In this document: one piece after another, positions 47,023 through 58,479 of the stretch
Layout of the letters: every line of letters begins with the position of its first letter
Position numbering within the stretch: the first letter of the stretch is position 1
Assembly: GCA_008638375.1 (NCBI GenBank)
Contig: VIRR01000524.1
Span: 167,501-231,500 of the forward strand
Length of the DNA stretch: 64,000 nt
Reading direction: 5' to 3'
Origin: Nyssa sinensis
Taxonomy: Eukaryota; Streptophyta; Magnoliopsida; Cornales; Nyssaceae
Position numbers and translations under genes: made by a program
Notes under the pieces: model-generated
The model's database searches: none
Told to the model about the DNA's origin: nothing
Seen by the model: only the letters and a program-made list of their open reading frames with translations

Positions 47023-50000
47023 CTATGAAAATAAATGCGGGTACTTGGCGCGCATATCATCTTCTCGCTCCCAAGTAGCCTCTTCCATTCGGTGATTCCT
47101 CCACAGAACTTTGACTAATGGAATAGTCTTGTTCCGTAGCACCTGATCTCGACGATCCAAAATCTGCACTGGATGCTCTATGTAACTCAGATTTTCCTGG
47201 ACGTCTAACGGTTCGTGCTCGATCACTTGATCTGCACTCTTTATACACTTCCTTAGCATCGAGACATGAAACACATTGTGAACATGTGCTAACTCCGATG
47301 GTAAGGCAAGCTCGTAAGCTACGGGTCCAACCCTCTTCGTGATCCTGAATGGCCCAATGTATCTGGGGCCAAGCTTTCCCCTCTTGCCAAACCTGACCAC
47401 CCCTTTCATGGGTGACACTTTCAAGTACACATAATCGTCTTTCGCAAACTCTAAGTCTCGTCGGTGAACATTTGCATAGCTTTTCTGTCGACTTTGAGTT
47501 GCTAATAAACGCTGTCGGATCAGTTGTATCTTTTGTGCGGTCTGTTCCACTATCTCCGGCCCATAGAGTTTCCTTTCTCCCACCTTTGTCCAACACAGTG
47601 GCGATCGGCACTTCCTGCCGTATAATGCCTCATATGGTGCCATACCAATACTAGCTTGATAGCTATTATTGTACGTGAACTCGACCAATGGCAACTGATC
47701 TTCCCAACTTCCTTCAAAGTCTATGACACAAAAACGCAGTAAGTCTTCTAAAGTCTGTATCGTCCTTTCCGACTGGCCGTCGGTCTCGGGATGATACGCA
47801 GTGCTAAGACTCAGTTCCGTGCCCATAGCTTGTTGTAGTCCTTTCCAGAATCGTGATACGAACCGGGGGTCCCTATCAGAAACAATCGATACTGGAACTC
47901 CGTGAAGTCTAACTATTTCTCTGATGTATAGCTCAGCTAGTCGCTGAAGAGATTGTGTCGTCTTGGTTGCCAGGAAGTGAGCTGTCTTAGTTAATCTGTC
48001 TACGATAACCCAGATAGAGTCACTCCCCCTAACTGTCTTTGGCAATCCCGACACAAAGTCCATCGTGATGTGTTCCCACTTCCATTCAGGAATGGGCAGT
48101 GACTGCAGAAGTCCTCCAGGCTTCTGATGTTCCACCTTAATTTGCTGGCACTTGGCACATCGTGCTATGTACTCAGCTATATGACGTTTCATCCCGGACC
48201 ACCAATAAGTATCCTTAACATTGTGATACATTTTGGTGCCTCCTGGATGTAAGGCAAATTTCGAACTGTGTGCCTCATCGAGAATCTCTTTCCTGATCTC
48301 AGGCACATCGGGTACGCAGATCCTATCCTGATAATACAATATCCCATCTCTCACTGTGTACTCGGAATCTATGCCTGTCTTGATTCCTTGAAGAAGCTTA
48401 GCCAACTTCTCATCCTGAGTCTGCTGTCCCCTGATCTTGTCCACAATCGACAACCCGACTGTGACGTTGGCACATAGTGCCTTGGAACTGGGCAGAACTA
48501 TCTCTATTTCCATGTCGTTCAATTCCTTCAGTAATTCCGTCTGTGTTGTCAACAGGAAAGCTAAACTTCCTGATGACTTCCGACTCAGAGCGTCAGCTAC
48601 CACATTCGCCTTTCCTGGGTGGTACTGTATGTTGACCTCATAGTCTTTTAATAACTCCAACCAACGGCGTTGTCTCATATTGAGCTCCTTCTGTGTAAAC
48701 AGATACTTGAGGCTCTTATGATCGGTGAAGATTTCGCACGTGGTTCCATATAGATAGTGCCTCCATATCTTCAAAGCGAAGACAATGGCTGCTAGCTCAA
48801 GGTCATGTGTCGGATAATTCCCCTCGTGGGGTCTCAACTGTCGGGAAGCATAAGCTACCACTTTTCCGTTCTGCATTAACACACACCCTAAGCCCTTGTA
48901 TGAAGCATCACTATAAATCACAAAACCATCGGTTCCTTCTGGCACTGTCAATATAGGAGCCGTAACCAGACGCTTCTTCAGCTCTTGGAAACTCTTTTCT
49001 TGCTCCTCTGTCCATACAAAAGGAACACCTTTCCGGGTCAGTTTGGTAATAGGCGTAGCTATCTTGGAGAAGTCCTGGACAAATCTCCTATAGTAGCCTG
49101 CTAACCCCATGAAACTTCGCACCTCCGTGACACTCGTAGGTTGAGGCCAATTCATGATTGCCTCGATCTTCTGGGAATCAACAGAGATTCCCTCTTTACT
49201 GATCACGTGTCCCAGAAATGCTATACTAGGAAGCCAGAATTCGCATTTCTTCAGCTTAGCATACAACTTCTGCTCCCCTAACTTCTGTAGCACTCTCCTC
49301 AGATGTACCTCGTGTTCTTCCTGGTTCTTAGAGTAAACCAAGATGTCGTCTATAAACACAATCACGAAGTCATCCAAGTACGGCTTGAACACACGGTTCA
49401 TCATATCCATGAATGCAGCTGGGGCATTGGTCACCCCAAATGGCATAACAAGGAACTCGTAGTGTCCATACCGTGTCCTAAATGCTGTCTTCTGAATGTC
49501 AGTGGGCCTGACCTTCAGCTGATGATAACCGGACCTCAGATCGATCTTCGAGAACACCTGGGCCCCTTTCAACTGGTCGAACAAATCATCCACTCTGGGC
49601 AGTGGATATCTGTTCCGGATGGTAACTTTGTTCAACTCACGATAGTCGATACACAGTCTCATAGTTCCATCTTTTTTCTTTACGAACAATACAGGTGCAC
49701 CCCATGGTGACGAGCTGGGTCGTATGAAACCCTTGTCCAATAATTCCTGTAATTGGAGCTTCAGCTCCTTCAGCTCTGTCGGTGCCATCCTATATGGAGT
49801 CTTGGATATCGGAGTAGTGCCCGGCAATACGTCGATACAAAACTCGATCTCTCTGTCTATGGGCATGCTTGGAAGATCATCCAAGAACACTCCGGGAAAT
49901 TCCCTAGCAATGGGAATATTTTCTAACTCAGGCTGCTGAGAGCTAGTGTCTTGAACACTACATAAGAATCCGTGGCATCCCTTTTGAAGTAGACGCCTCG

Positions 50001-51537
50001 CCTGGATAGAGGAAACAAAGTAGGGTGGGGAAGCCACTCCTGTCCCCTCAAAGTCAACTGTCGGAAACTGTGGATTCCGTATGAGAACTCGTTTGGCCAT
50101 ACAGTCTATCGTAGCATAATTGGCAGCCAGCCAATCCATTCCAAGGATAACATCGAATCCACAAATTTCCAAAGGTATAAGGTCAGCCAATAAGTGTGTA
50201 TCCCCAATCTGTATCCCACAATTCCTATACATGGTATCCCCCAACAATGATTTCCCCGATGGTATAGAAACATTCAGTAAATACCCTAAGGGTTCTGTTA
50301 CTAGGTTCAGTCTAGCAGCATATGTAGGGGATATAAATGAATGTGTAGATCCAGTGTCAAATAAAACATGAGCAGGCTGTGAGCATACTAAAAGAGTACC
50401 TGCGACTACAGAGGTTGTAGCCTGCACGTCTCCTGGTAAAAGGGAGAAAACCCGTCCTGCCTGCTGCTGGACGTTCCCCTGTCCACTCCTTTGGGCTGGA
50501 GGTCTAGGTGGTGCTGTTCCAGTGGTTGGTGCCTTTACTGAAGCAATACTGGGCATGGCCTGATCCTTCTGAGGACATTCTCTTGCAAAATGTCCCTCCT
50601 GACCACAGTAGTAACAAGCGTTGCTGTCCTTGAGACACTGGCCTTTATGGATCTTATTGCAACGAGAGCACTTGGCTGCCCCCTTTTTGTTGCCTTGTTT
50701 CTTCTGACCCGATCCTGTCGCCTGTGATGTGGCTCCAGGTCTGGTAAATGTAGATCCATGTTCTGAAGTAGAAGGCCCTTGCCTCTTTTTCTGATTGCCG
50801 CTCTGCTTCAAGTTTCCTTTCCTCTTGGCGAATTCCTCGCCACTCCTTTCTATGACTCGAGCTGTCTCCACTACATCATCATAAGTAGTCAGTCGATGGG
50901 ACACCAGTCTATCTTTAATAGGCCACCTCAGTCCTTCCTCAAATTTGCGAGCCTTCAAGTCCTCGGTACTGATAGCACCAGGGGCAAATCTGGCCAACTC
51001 AGTAAATTTGGCCTCGTATTGCTCTACTGTCATTCCCCCCTGTTGCAGTACCATGAACTCTGCAACCCTTCGGTTTCTTACTTCTTGGGAGAAGTACTTC
51101 TTGTTGAAGATATCAGTGAATCGTTGCCAGTTCATGTCTGGCTCTTTATCTTCCTCTATCATCCACCATTTGTGTGCCATTCCTTTGAGCATATAAGTGG
51201 CATAGGCCACTTTTTGGACTTCAGTGCATATCAGGATTTTAAAGATCCTGTTCATTTCTAGTAACCACTCCTCAGCTATAGTGGCTCCTCCTGTGCCGTC
51301 GAAAGTCGGGGGTTTCATTTTCTGAAACCGCTCATATAAGTATGCAGCGTCTCGCTCGTTTCCTTGGCGATTCCCTACATTGTCGCCTGCATTGACAGGC
51401 TGCTCCTGTTGTACTGGCTGTGCTGGTTGGTTAGCACCAGCCTGAATCTGTGGCAGACTTTCAATGATAGTCCGCATCATTCTTTCTAGCTGTTCTAAAC
51501 GATCCATAGGCAACGGACCTTGCCTCGTGTTTACCAT
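47023..51537 (-). CDS. Element A gag-pol polyprotein, intact (Ty3/gypsy, Tekay/Del chromovirus)
   Basis: This single open frame of 1504 residues starts at the ATG of MVNTRQG. The frame is open a little further upstream, but only from a TTG. Gag capsid spans about residues 60-240. A CX2CX3HX3C motif near 290 is followed by a CCHC zinc knuckle (Cys308, Cys311, His316, Cys321). The protease has DTGS at about 394 and the reverse transcriptase FIDDILVYS at about 730. RNase H has YSDASYKG near 875. Integrase has an HHCC finger (about 1096-1128) and catalytic Asp1160, Asp1221 and Glu1257, a spacing of 35 between the last two. The end ([18 protein letters not shown]) is a chromodomain that in this clade guides insertion to heterochromatin. 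No stop or frameshift is seen. It may also supply proteins to B- and C-like elements. Confidence 0.96.
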   Translation of the reverse strand: MVNTRQGPLPMDRLEQLERMMRTIIESLPQIQAGANQPAQPVQQEQPVNAGDNVGNRQGNERDAAYLYERFQKMKPPTFDGTGGATIAEEWLLEMNRIFKILICTEVQKVAYATYMLKGMAHKWWMIEEDKEPDMNWQRFTDIFNKKYFSQEVRNRRVAEFMVLQQGGMTVEQYEAKFTELARFAPGAISTEDLKARKFEEGLRWPIKDRLVSHRLTTYDDVVETARVIERSGEEFAKRKGNLKQSGNQKKRQGPSTSEHGSTFTRPGATSQATGSGQKKQGNKKGAAKCSRCNKIHKGQCLKDSNACYYCGQEGHFARECPQKDQAMPSIASVKAPTTGTAPPRPPAQRSGQGNVQQQAGRVFSLLPGDVQATTSVVAGTLLVCSQPAHVLFDTGSTHSFISPTYAARLNLVTEPLGYLLNVSIPSGKSLLGDTMYRNCGIQIGDTHLLADLIPLEICGFDVILGMDWLAANYATIDCMAKRVLIRNPQFPTVDFEGTGVASPPYFVSSIQARRLLQKGCHGFLCSVQDTSSQQPELENIPIAREFPGVFLDDLPSMPIDREIEFCIDVLPGTTPISKTPYRMAPTELKELKLQLQELLDKGFIRPSSSPWGAPVLFVKKKDGTMRLCIDYRELNKVTIRNRYPLPRVDDLFDQLKGAQVFSKIDLRSGYHQLKVRPTDIQKTAFRTRYGHYEFLVMPFGVTNAPAAFMDMMNRVFKPYLDDFVIVFIDDILVYSKNQEEHEVHLRRVLQKLGEQKLYAKLKKCEFWLPSIAFLGHVISKEGISVDSQKIEAIMNWPQPTSVTEVRSFMGLAGYYRRFVQDFSKIATPITKLTRKGVPFVWTEEQEKSFQELKKRLVTAPILTVPEGTDGFVIYSDASYKGLGCVLMQNGKVVAYASRQLRPHEGNYPTHDLELAAIVFALKIWRHYLYGTTCEIFTDHKSLKYLFTQKELNMRQRRWLELLKDYEVNIQYHPGKANVVADALSRKSSGSLAFLLTTQTELLKELNDMEIEIVLPSSKALCANVTVGLSIVDKIRGQQTQDEKLAKLLQGIKTGIDSEYTVRDGILYYQDRICVPDVPEIRKEILDEAHSSKFALHPGGTKMYHNVKDTYWWSGMKRHIAEYIARCAKCQQIKVEHQKPGGLLQSLPIPEWKWEHITMDFVSGLPKTVRGSDSIWVIVDRLTKTAHFLATKTTQSLQRLAELYIREIVRLHGVPVSIVSDRDPRFVSRFWKGLQQAMGTELSLSTAYHPETDGQSERTIQTLEDLLRFCVIDFEGSWEDQLPLVEFTYNNSYQASIGMAPYEALYGRKCRSPLCWTKVGERKLYGPEIVEQTAQKIQLIRQRLLATQSRQKSYANVHRRDLEFAKDDYVYLKVSPMKGVVRFGKRGKLGPRYIGPFRITKRVGPVAYELALPSELAHVHNVFHVSMLRKCIKSADQVIEHEPLDVQENLSYIEHPVQILDRRDQVLRNKTIPLVKVLWRNHRMEEATWEREDDMRAKYPHLFS

Positions 51538-51703
51538 GACTGTGAATAGAATCAATGGAGATAACCAGTGAGATAACCAATGAAATAACCAGTGAAAGAA
51601 TCAATGAAGTAACCAGTCAATGTGTAAGACAAAAATAAATGTCAGTCATATCTAGCAGTCTTAACTCTAGTCCTATCTCCCATGACTCACTATCGAACCT
51701 ATA
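51538..51703 (-). promoter_or_regulatory. Element A leader between primer site and gag
   Basis: In element direction the sequence after the primer site reads TATAGGTTCGAT, then GAGTCATGGGAGATAGGAC. The same is found in B (42170-42212) and, weaker, in C (CATGGGAGATAAGACTA near 15865-15881). Nearer to gag is a degenerate tandem repeat with GTTATCTCACTGG-like units (about 51550-51620). In retroelements the leader carries packaging signals, and conservation across A, B and C suggests that role here. Confidence 0.5.
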
Positions 51704-51715
51704 GCTCTGATACCA
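51704..51715 (-). other. Primer binding site of element A
   Basis: TGGTATCAGAGC on the minus strand, three bases after the 5' LTR end, is complementary to the 3' end of initiator tRNA-Met. It should prime minus-strand synthesis. Confidence 0.9.
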
Positions 51716-51718
51716 AGC

Positions 51719-54700
51719 TGTCACGACCCGAAACCCACCCTATGCGGATCTCGTGTCGCGGGGCCGACCCGAAGGCCGTCCCTACTTTTTTTTTTTTCGT
51801 TCCTGTATCATAGTACTAACATGCAATGTACTAAAAATTTAAAACAATAAACAGCGGAAGTCTTTATCAATTACAGTAATCCAGCGGAAGTCTTTAAATC
51901 AAATTTAACAGCGGAAATCTATTAAATACATGACATAGTTCTACAAAATTCAAAATGAGAACTAAACCGTAACCAGCACCCGGGGGTGGTGAATACATGG
52001 GAGAACTAACATAGACTGAACAGTACTTCAAAATATCCCCCTACGCTCTCAGACTCCTACTGGGGTCTCGCAGCGTCATCACCTGAAATGGGGGTAAATG
52101 GGGTGGAATGAGCTACAAAGCTCAGTAAGTAAAACAGATCTCCAACACTGGTATCGATGATCAAATGTGTATCCATGAATAGATAATGATAGCCAATCAT
52201 GAGGAAGGAGATACTGTGATAGCCAATGAACATAATTGCCACGAGGGCCAATGAAAGGTAAATCACAATACACAATCAGAAGTAATAGTGTAAAATGAAA
52301 GCATAACAACAATGAAGTACTGCCACAATGAACCGATGACAATCAAATCAATCAATGCAAGTCTTTCGAGACTTGAAGAATTATAAGGAATAGTGCCATT
52401 CAATCAATTAAGTTCTGTCAATCATAAGAGATGATGTTATTCTGTTTCAGGGCTCGGCAGACCCTCGATCTTTTGGGGCCCGGCATACCCCCAGTCAATT
52501 CCAATAATTTGCCATTTGTCCGTTCACGGACTCGACCCGTAGGTCCCATTTAATCAGATAGCATCAGATGGTTGTTGTGACTGAGCACAACTCCCGTGTC
52601 CATAAACATGTCATGATCATAGTAATTCCATAGAATATAAAAATGGAATGTCATTCATTCAATGAGGATACAGTAGTAGGCCTTTCAAGGCATGGTTCAA
52701 CATGATAACAATGATATAGCAATCAATCAAGGTCCACTAGATAGAACAATATCACAAAGTGGATAGCAATAACATAGGTGCTTTCAAAGCACAGTGAAAC
52801 ATGATAACAGTGATACATCAGTCAATGATATGTCCACAAAATAGAAAATATCAAAATGTGGAACACATGGATATCAATACTTTCAAGAGTACGAGTTTGG
52901 CAGTAAAAGAATAAACTTGGCTTGTGGGAACACCACATGTAAGAGAAAGTGATCCACTTACCTCTACCGTGCTTCTGTCTTAGAAATCCGTGAGTATACC
53001 CTTGCCTTTTGAGTTCCCTATATATCAGTGAATACGTTTCAGAATAATTGCTATTCATCAAATTTTATGCTTTTCTATCATAAGTATTTCAAATACTATT
53101 TTAGACTTTACCATTGAGTCCGGAATGCCGAAGAAAGTCGGTTTAGGCTTTCGCGAAATTCCATTTGGACTTTTGTACTAAAAAGGGCAAAATAGTCATT
53201 TTGCACTTTTACGGTATTTTATCCTTCGGGGTTCCGTCTCGTAAAATGGACCCCACCATTGGACTCAGAACGTCCGAGATAATAGGTTTTGACTATTCAT
53301 TTGTGTCGTTTGGACTTCGTTTGACCTCTTTTTGGAATAGGGGCATTATTGTAAAATTAATATTTAATTAATTTTTTTATACTTTGGGCAACAGTGAAAT
53401 TTCCCAAACTATTTGGGGCCGGTTTATAATTCCCATAAGCTGCGGTCTGAACCAGTTGGTTCAGACCTAAAAACCCTAGACCGGTCCACTCTTGCCCTGA
53501 ACCAAACGGTTCACCTTCATTCAAGAACCGGATTTCAATAACCCAATTCCCTATCCTTATCCCTGTTTCGGTTAACCCCAAAACCCAATTTCTATTTATT
53601 ATTCTTGCAACCAAACATGCCCAAATCCATTTAATTAGAAACCCAAAACGACACAGCTTCGGTCCGTTTCATATCCGGTCGGGTACCGACCCGATCCGAA
53701 CCCGGATCCATCCCAGTTTTGACCCGATAGCCCCCACGTTTTTCCGATCGTCTTCCCCACGTCTCCGGTAGGGTTCCGGCGTGTACAGTCACCTTTTTCG
53801 GCGACGGTGACTCATTTTCCGGTGAGATTTCGACCCTTTTTAAATGTCATTCTCTTCCCCTTCTCCTAAGGATTTCAAATCCATTTTCTATTTCCTTTAA
53901 ATCCCTTCATAACTTCACGAAATAGAGCCTAAGTATCTCCGGCCGATTTTCCGGTGACCCATATCCTTCCTATTTCGTGACTATTTGTACACTGTTTTGA
54001 CCCTAATCCATTAGAAATGGTTTCCTGCACCTCTAAGGACTATTTTCATAAACAAACATCAAGGTTTTAAGCATGAATTCATAGAACCCGAAATTATCCA
54101 TGAAACCTGCAACTCCATATTTCTCCATGGTTTCTCAACCGTTTTCCATGATTCTTTTTGCATTAAAACCTATATTTCATGCTTGTTTAGACTATATAAT
54201 TACATACAAGCTTCATGCTTTAAATTGTAAAAACAGAATTAAAACCACTCACCTGGGTGTTCGGATTTAGCCCACTGTGACCTTCCAACTTTCCTATTTA
54301 TGCTCCTGAATTCTTTGCCAAGATGTTCTCTCAACTTTGGTCTTGTTTGTGCCTTTAAACCCACACCCGTAGGCTTATATTTGTAGAGAGAGTTTCCACC
54401 GCCTCTCTCTCTTTTCTCTCTCTCTCTCTCGGTTCCTCCCCCTTCTATGGCCTCTTTCCTTGACCCAGAACCTGTGCTCTCTCTGCCAAATGCAACCTTT
54501 GCATTAAATGGCTTGGAGATTTGTTAGGCACTTATGTATATATATATATATATATATCATATTATATATATATATATAACACACCCATTTCTCACATAGC
54601 CGACACACACACTCTCTTTGGTGCTTGCATACTGCCCAAGGCAGTTCCCCTTTTTCCTTTTTCCTTTCTTTTTGTTTCTTATGTAAATATACATATATAC

Positions 54701-55049
54701 ATAATTACATCATACATGTATAATACATTATATATTATACATATATACACATGAAATACACTTTTTTTATACATGTATATACATGCATATGTGGAGGTCT
54801 AATTCTATTTTAAATCATATTTGCATACACTGATTTCAATCAAGCTACGTATCTACATTCACGTATGCATGCATGGGAATGCGTGCATGCACGCATTTCG
54901 ATGCAATGCCCTGTGATGCTCGGGTGTTACCCAGCCTTGGTCATTCATTTCCATGAGAATACTATGACATTCATATCTTATCGTTTAAGTTACATGTTTT
55001 AACCGACCTACCTCGGTATACGTGACGTATCCCGGGTCGGGATATTACA
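51719..55049 (-). repeat. Element A, 5' LTR
   Basis: The 3331-base LTR begins on the plus strand at TGTCACGACCCG and ends at GATATTACA. In element direction it starts TGTAATATCCCGACCCGGG. It contains the hairpin cassette (52518-52591), a GGTCGGGTACCGACC palindrome (53677-53691), CT and TA repeats (about 54415-54580) and several GCATGCAYGCA-type palindromes near 54860-54895. It is intact and should hold the promoter of gag-pol, whose exact position I cannot define. Confidence 0.94.
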
Positions 55050-55054
55050 TCAAA

Positions 55055-55751
55055 CATACTTGACTTTATTCCTTTTGATTGATATATTGGTACTCAGTTT
55101 AGTTCAGTTTAGTTTTGATCTGTTCTATTCTGATTTGTTCTATTTTAGCTCTGTTCTGTTCTAATCTGTTTTGTTCAATTTGAGCTACATTTAATCATGC
55201 ATTTTATTTGGATACCATGTATATAAGAACTGGTTTTGAAACCCATGGCAGGGAACCTATGTTATTCATTGAGCTTGTTTAAGATCACTCTATTTGCCTA
55301 ACATTTTTGCAAGGTTTATCTCCATTGGATTTGAGGGCACAAAGGAATGACACTAGTAGGCCTGGAGGAACCCCAAGCAAGGATTTGATGGCACTGAAGT
55401 ATGGACACCTGGATTATTGTAAGCTGAATCATGCTATTCAGGTGAGTGAAACTATATGATTGAATTCATTGATATGCAATAGATGTATTGGGACATGACT
55501 CATGTATATTAGTACTATAGAGATATTAGATGTCTGATTATAGACGTGCTCTGATGTATATAGATGAGTTGCATTCCCAACATGAAAATGTTTTAATTTT
55601 TGCTGCTCTGGCCCTACATTTGGAATGCAATTCATTGTAAAGTTCAAAAGTTTGCCTTTGGTTGGTCGCATTATCCGTAGGGAGACCGGTAAGGTGGCTA
55701 ACTGGCATCACATCTTCGGCATCCGCGTAAGGTAAGGTGCAGGATGTGACA
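55055..55751 (+). mobile_element. Element E, 3' LTR, segment 3 of 3 (end)
   Basis: The E LTR resumes after the second TCAAA copy (55050-55054). It carries TGTTCTGATCTGTT-type low-complexity sequence and ends GGTGCAGGATGTGACA at 55751. The end matches that of solo LTR H (61510). The three E segments sum to about 4.0 kb. The next bases, CTTTG (55752-55756), should be the TSD of E, whose partner lies outside the window. Confidence 0.78.
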
Positions 55752-56184
55752 CTTTGTAAGATGTGTAAATAAGAATTCTAGTCGTTCCCACAGATGATGC
55801 CAAACTGATGTTACTAGTTTTTGATCAAAATGTTGTTCTCCTTTAATTGCTTGTTAAGAACACGAGGTCAAAGGGCCACCAGGAAAGCTCTGGTAGTAGT
55901 CGCTCTGATGATGAAGTTAGAATATGAATTAAAAGCATACCTTGGAGCCTTATTTGTTATCCCAATTTGAGTAGGATTAGGAGCCATAAAAATAGGGACT
56001 TGAAATATAGTAGTTGTCATATTAAACTTTGTTTCATTTTCTTGAGGTCAGTAGTCTATGGAAGGCCCTCAATTCGGAACCCTTGGATATGATTGTTCTA
56101 TAACCCGTAGCTCAGTAGGTATTTAGCTATGTTTGGTCCTCATACTATAGAGCACTTCTAGGGACATGTGTCATGTTCTGAGGC
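55752..56184. other. Flanking DNA between E and D3, possibly old Tat-type LTR remnant
   Basis: These 430 bases lie between two LTRs. The stretch CGTTCCCACAGATGATGCC (near 55783) and GGCCACCAGGAAAGCTCTGG (near 55874) resemble parts of Tat-lineage LTRs as I know them. The remaining sequence has no open frame or terminus that I can recognise. It is the only part of the window that could be host DNA older than the D and E insertions. Confidence 0.3.
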
Positions 56185-57756
56185 TGTCACAACCCGAAAC
56201 CCACCCTGTGCGGATCTCGAGTCGGGACTGCCACCCTTCGGCCGGGAGGCCTTGGGGCAAGGCTCGTACATAAGTGACGGTATCGAATAGATGTGCTTCA
56301 TGTGGTTGCGGAAGCGTGAAAAACTTTTTTTTTTCTTTTTTTTTCTCATTTTAAAATTTGCACATCCGTCCGATACTGCCGCTATTTACAATGGTACACA
56401 TGATCATACATTCAGAGCATAACTAAAGACTTAAAGGCTTTTATAATAGATACATGTTCAGCTGCCCCTTGGGGCTTAATACATAACAGTTCACTACCTT
56501 ACTAAAACAAGGGTTACATCTTAAGTTCATGATACTTAACAAAAGAACTACTTAGATGTCCCTTCCAAAAACAACTAGGCTCATCCTCATCGTCTTCAAT
56601 CAGCCCTATTATCAATCACCTGAAAGGGGGATCTGAACAAAGTCCGGGTAAGCTAATCTAAGCTTGTGAGCAATTCCAGTATTCGTCATAGGGTTTCAAT
56701 TAGCAGTGGTTTTTAGTACATAAGAGTTTGTAAAACATTCACTGCCAATTGCTCGTATACTTGAACATAGAACATATGCATTTCTTAAAACAGATAGCTT
56801 CGAAACATTTAAAGTATTCAAACTAAACTCGTACTTCGTCAAATAGAGTATATAACTCAAAACATATGCATTTCATAAAACAGATAGCTTTGAAACATTT
56901 AAAAGTATTCAAGCTAACATATACTTCTTCATATGAACTTGAAAACATATAACATAATATGTATTTCTTAAATAGAGTATATAAAACTCAAAACATATGC
57001 ATATTGAAAATGAGGGTAAAACCTGCTTCCATTTTCAAACTCATTTGTCATCTTATCTCTTTCATTAGTGGAATCCGTTTCGAACCGGACTCCCATATTA
57101 CGTATAAATGGAGATAACCTAACTGAATCGATCGGGATCGTCTTCCTGGTCCCTAAAAGGTAGGTAAGACTCATTTCCTGATAGAACAGATAGGGTTCCT
57201 CGAGGTATCTCATGCCTGGGGGATTAGATCCTGCTACCGAGCATTTCACATGATAGGTCCGTTGAGTTCCATATAACTCTCCTCACTACCTATGTGATGA
57301 TGCACATGATAGGTCCGTTGAGTTTCAAACAACCCTCCTCACTAGCTATGTGATGATTCACATGATAGATCCGTTGAGTTTCGAACAACCCTCCTCACTA
57401 CCTATGTGCTTACGTACTGTTTATCTGGTAAAATCTTTGTCAAGTGACTTTTATATAAAAGCCTTTTATGAATGGTTAAAACATGTGACGTATAACCTTT
57501 GAAATGATGGGATAATCAAATTCAGAATATTTAACAATAATTGCATTTAAAATTTAGACATGCTGAAATATATTTGAAGGAAAAACTGTTGCGGAAAACC
57601 AATCACTGAGCATGTCACAATAGGGTTATAAAACAGAACAATTTAAAACTGAAACATGTAAATACTGAATTTGAAATTTAAACATTTCATATCTTTTGAA
57701 CTTAAAACCTTTTGAAATCCATGCAGTTAAATCTCCACTTCAAACACAGGGTTACT
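56185..57756 (-). mobile_element. D-family LTR D3, segment 1
   Basis: It starts TGTCACAACCCG at 56185 and is colinear with D1, D' and D4, including the GCGGAAGCGTGAAAAACTTTT box, repeated TTTGAAACATTT strings and a CCTGGGGGATTAGATCC box. Three stem-loop units lie at 57246-57408. It is broken at the TSD TTACT (57752-57756) by solo LTR H. Confidence 0.78.
57246..57408. repeat. Three tandem stem-loop units in D3
   Basis: Three units of 55-58 bases each begin CACATGATAGRT and end ACCTATGTG (the second ends AGCTATGTG). The arms pair over about 10 bases with a 3-base bulge. They are the equivalents of the two units in D' but have a different arm sequence. Confidence 0.7.
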
Positions 57757-58120
57757 TGTAATATCCCAAAATCCGACATGACTTAGACTACACCCCGACT
57801 TAAGGAAAATAGATTATTTGACGTTAATAATTTGAAATAGCTCAAATACAATAAACCATGATTGGATTAATTATTAGAAAATATAAATTAATCCAGACCA
57901 CTGAAAATAATAAATGCTCGGGAAATTAACCCAGCCGATCGAGTGCCGAAATGAATAAATGGAATTAATACAGAAAAATTTATTATACGAATAAAATGAA
58001 TAAAATATAAGACACGAACGGTGACTTAAAATTGGTAAAATAAATACTAATGATACTGAGTCCCGGTTTTATGCCAAATTGGACGGCGTTCCATAATTTA
58101 ATATTTTGGAATGGAAATAG

Positions 58121-58151
<31 letters not shown>

Positions 58152-58479
58152 TAGAAATTATATTTTATATAATTGTAATAAAATGATCAAAGACACAAAC
58201 TGTAAGAATATATGTAAAATATATGGAAGTATATTTTATATATTAAAATAATAAAAGGAGAACCCAGAAGCTTCCATATACGTATATGTGTGTGGGTAAC
58301 CAAGGAGAGAGAGAGAGGCAGTGTAGTGGGAAGTTTGATTGGGAAATCTGGAGAATTTCAGAACTTGTCCAACTGTCGTATGTTTTTAGGAAGAGAAACC
58401 GATTGAGAAAAAGAAAAGAAGAAGCCTAAACCTTCTAGAGCACGAAGAAGGGAAGCTCTGATTGTTGCACAGTGAACCA

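Larger units (their letters stand above)
33686..55049 (-). mobile_element. Element A, autonomous Tekay/Del-type chromovirus, with B nested in its 3' LTR
   Basis: A is flanked by the TSD TCAAA (33681-33685 and 55050-55054). On the minus strand the order is 5' LTR (51719-55049), primer site (51704-51715), leader, a single gag-pol gene (47023-51537), hairpin, polypurine tract (46975-46987) and 3' LTR (46974 back to 33686, split by B). Without B and one TSD copy its length is about 11.4 kb. I count about eleven base differences between its LTRs over roughly 3.3 kb, so insertion is recent. All expected domains and signals are present, so it could still be active. Confidence 0.95.

Noticed and set aside
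50779..51261. 160-residue plus-strand frame (and others at 49303-49710, 47057-47611, 10087-10656)
   Set aside because: These are shadow frames overlapping the A gag-pol gene or the Tat gag, without domains of their own.
57246..57408. Direct repeats with spacers that might suggest a CRISPR array
   Set aside because: Only three imperfect units with internal inverted repeats are present, inside an LTR in a plant genome. No cas gene is present.
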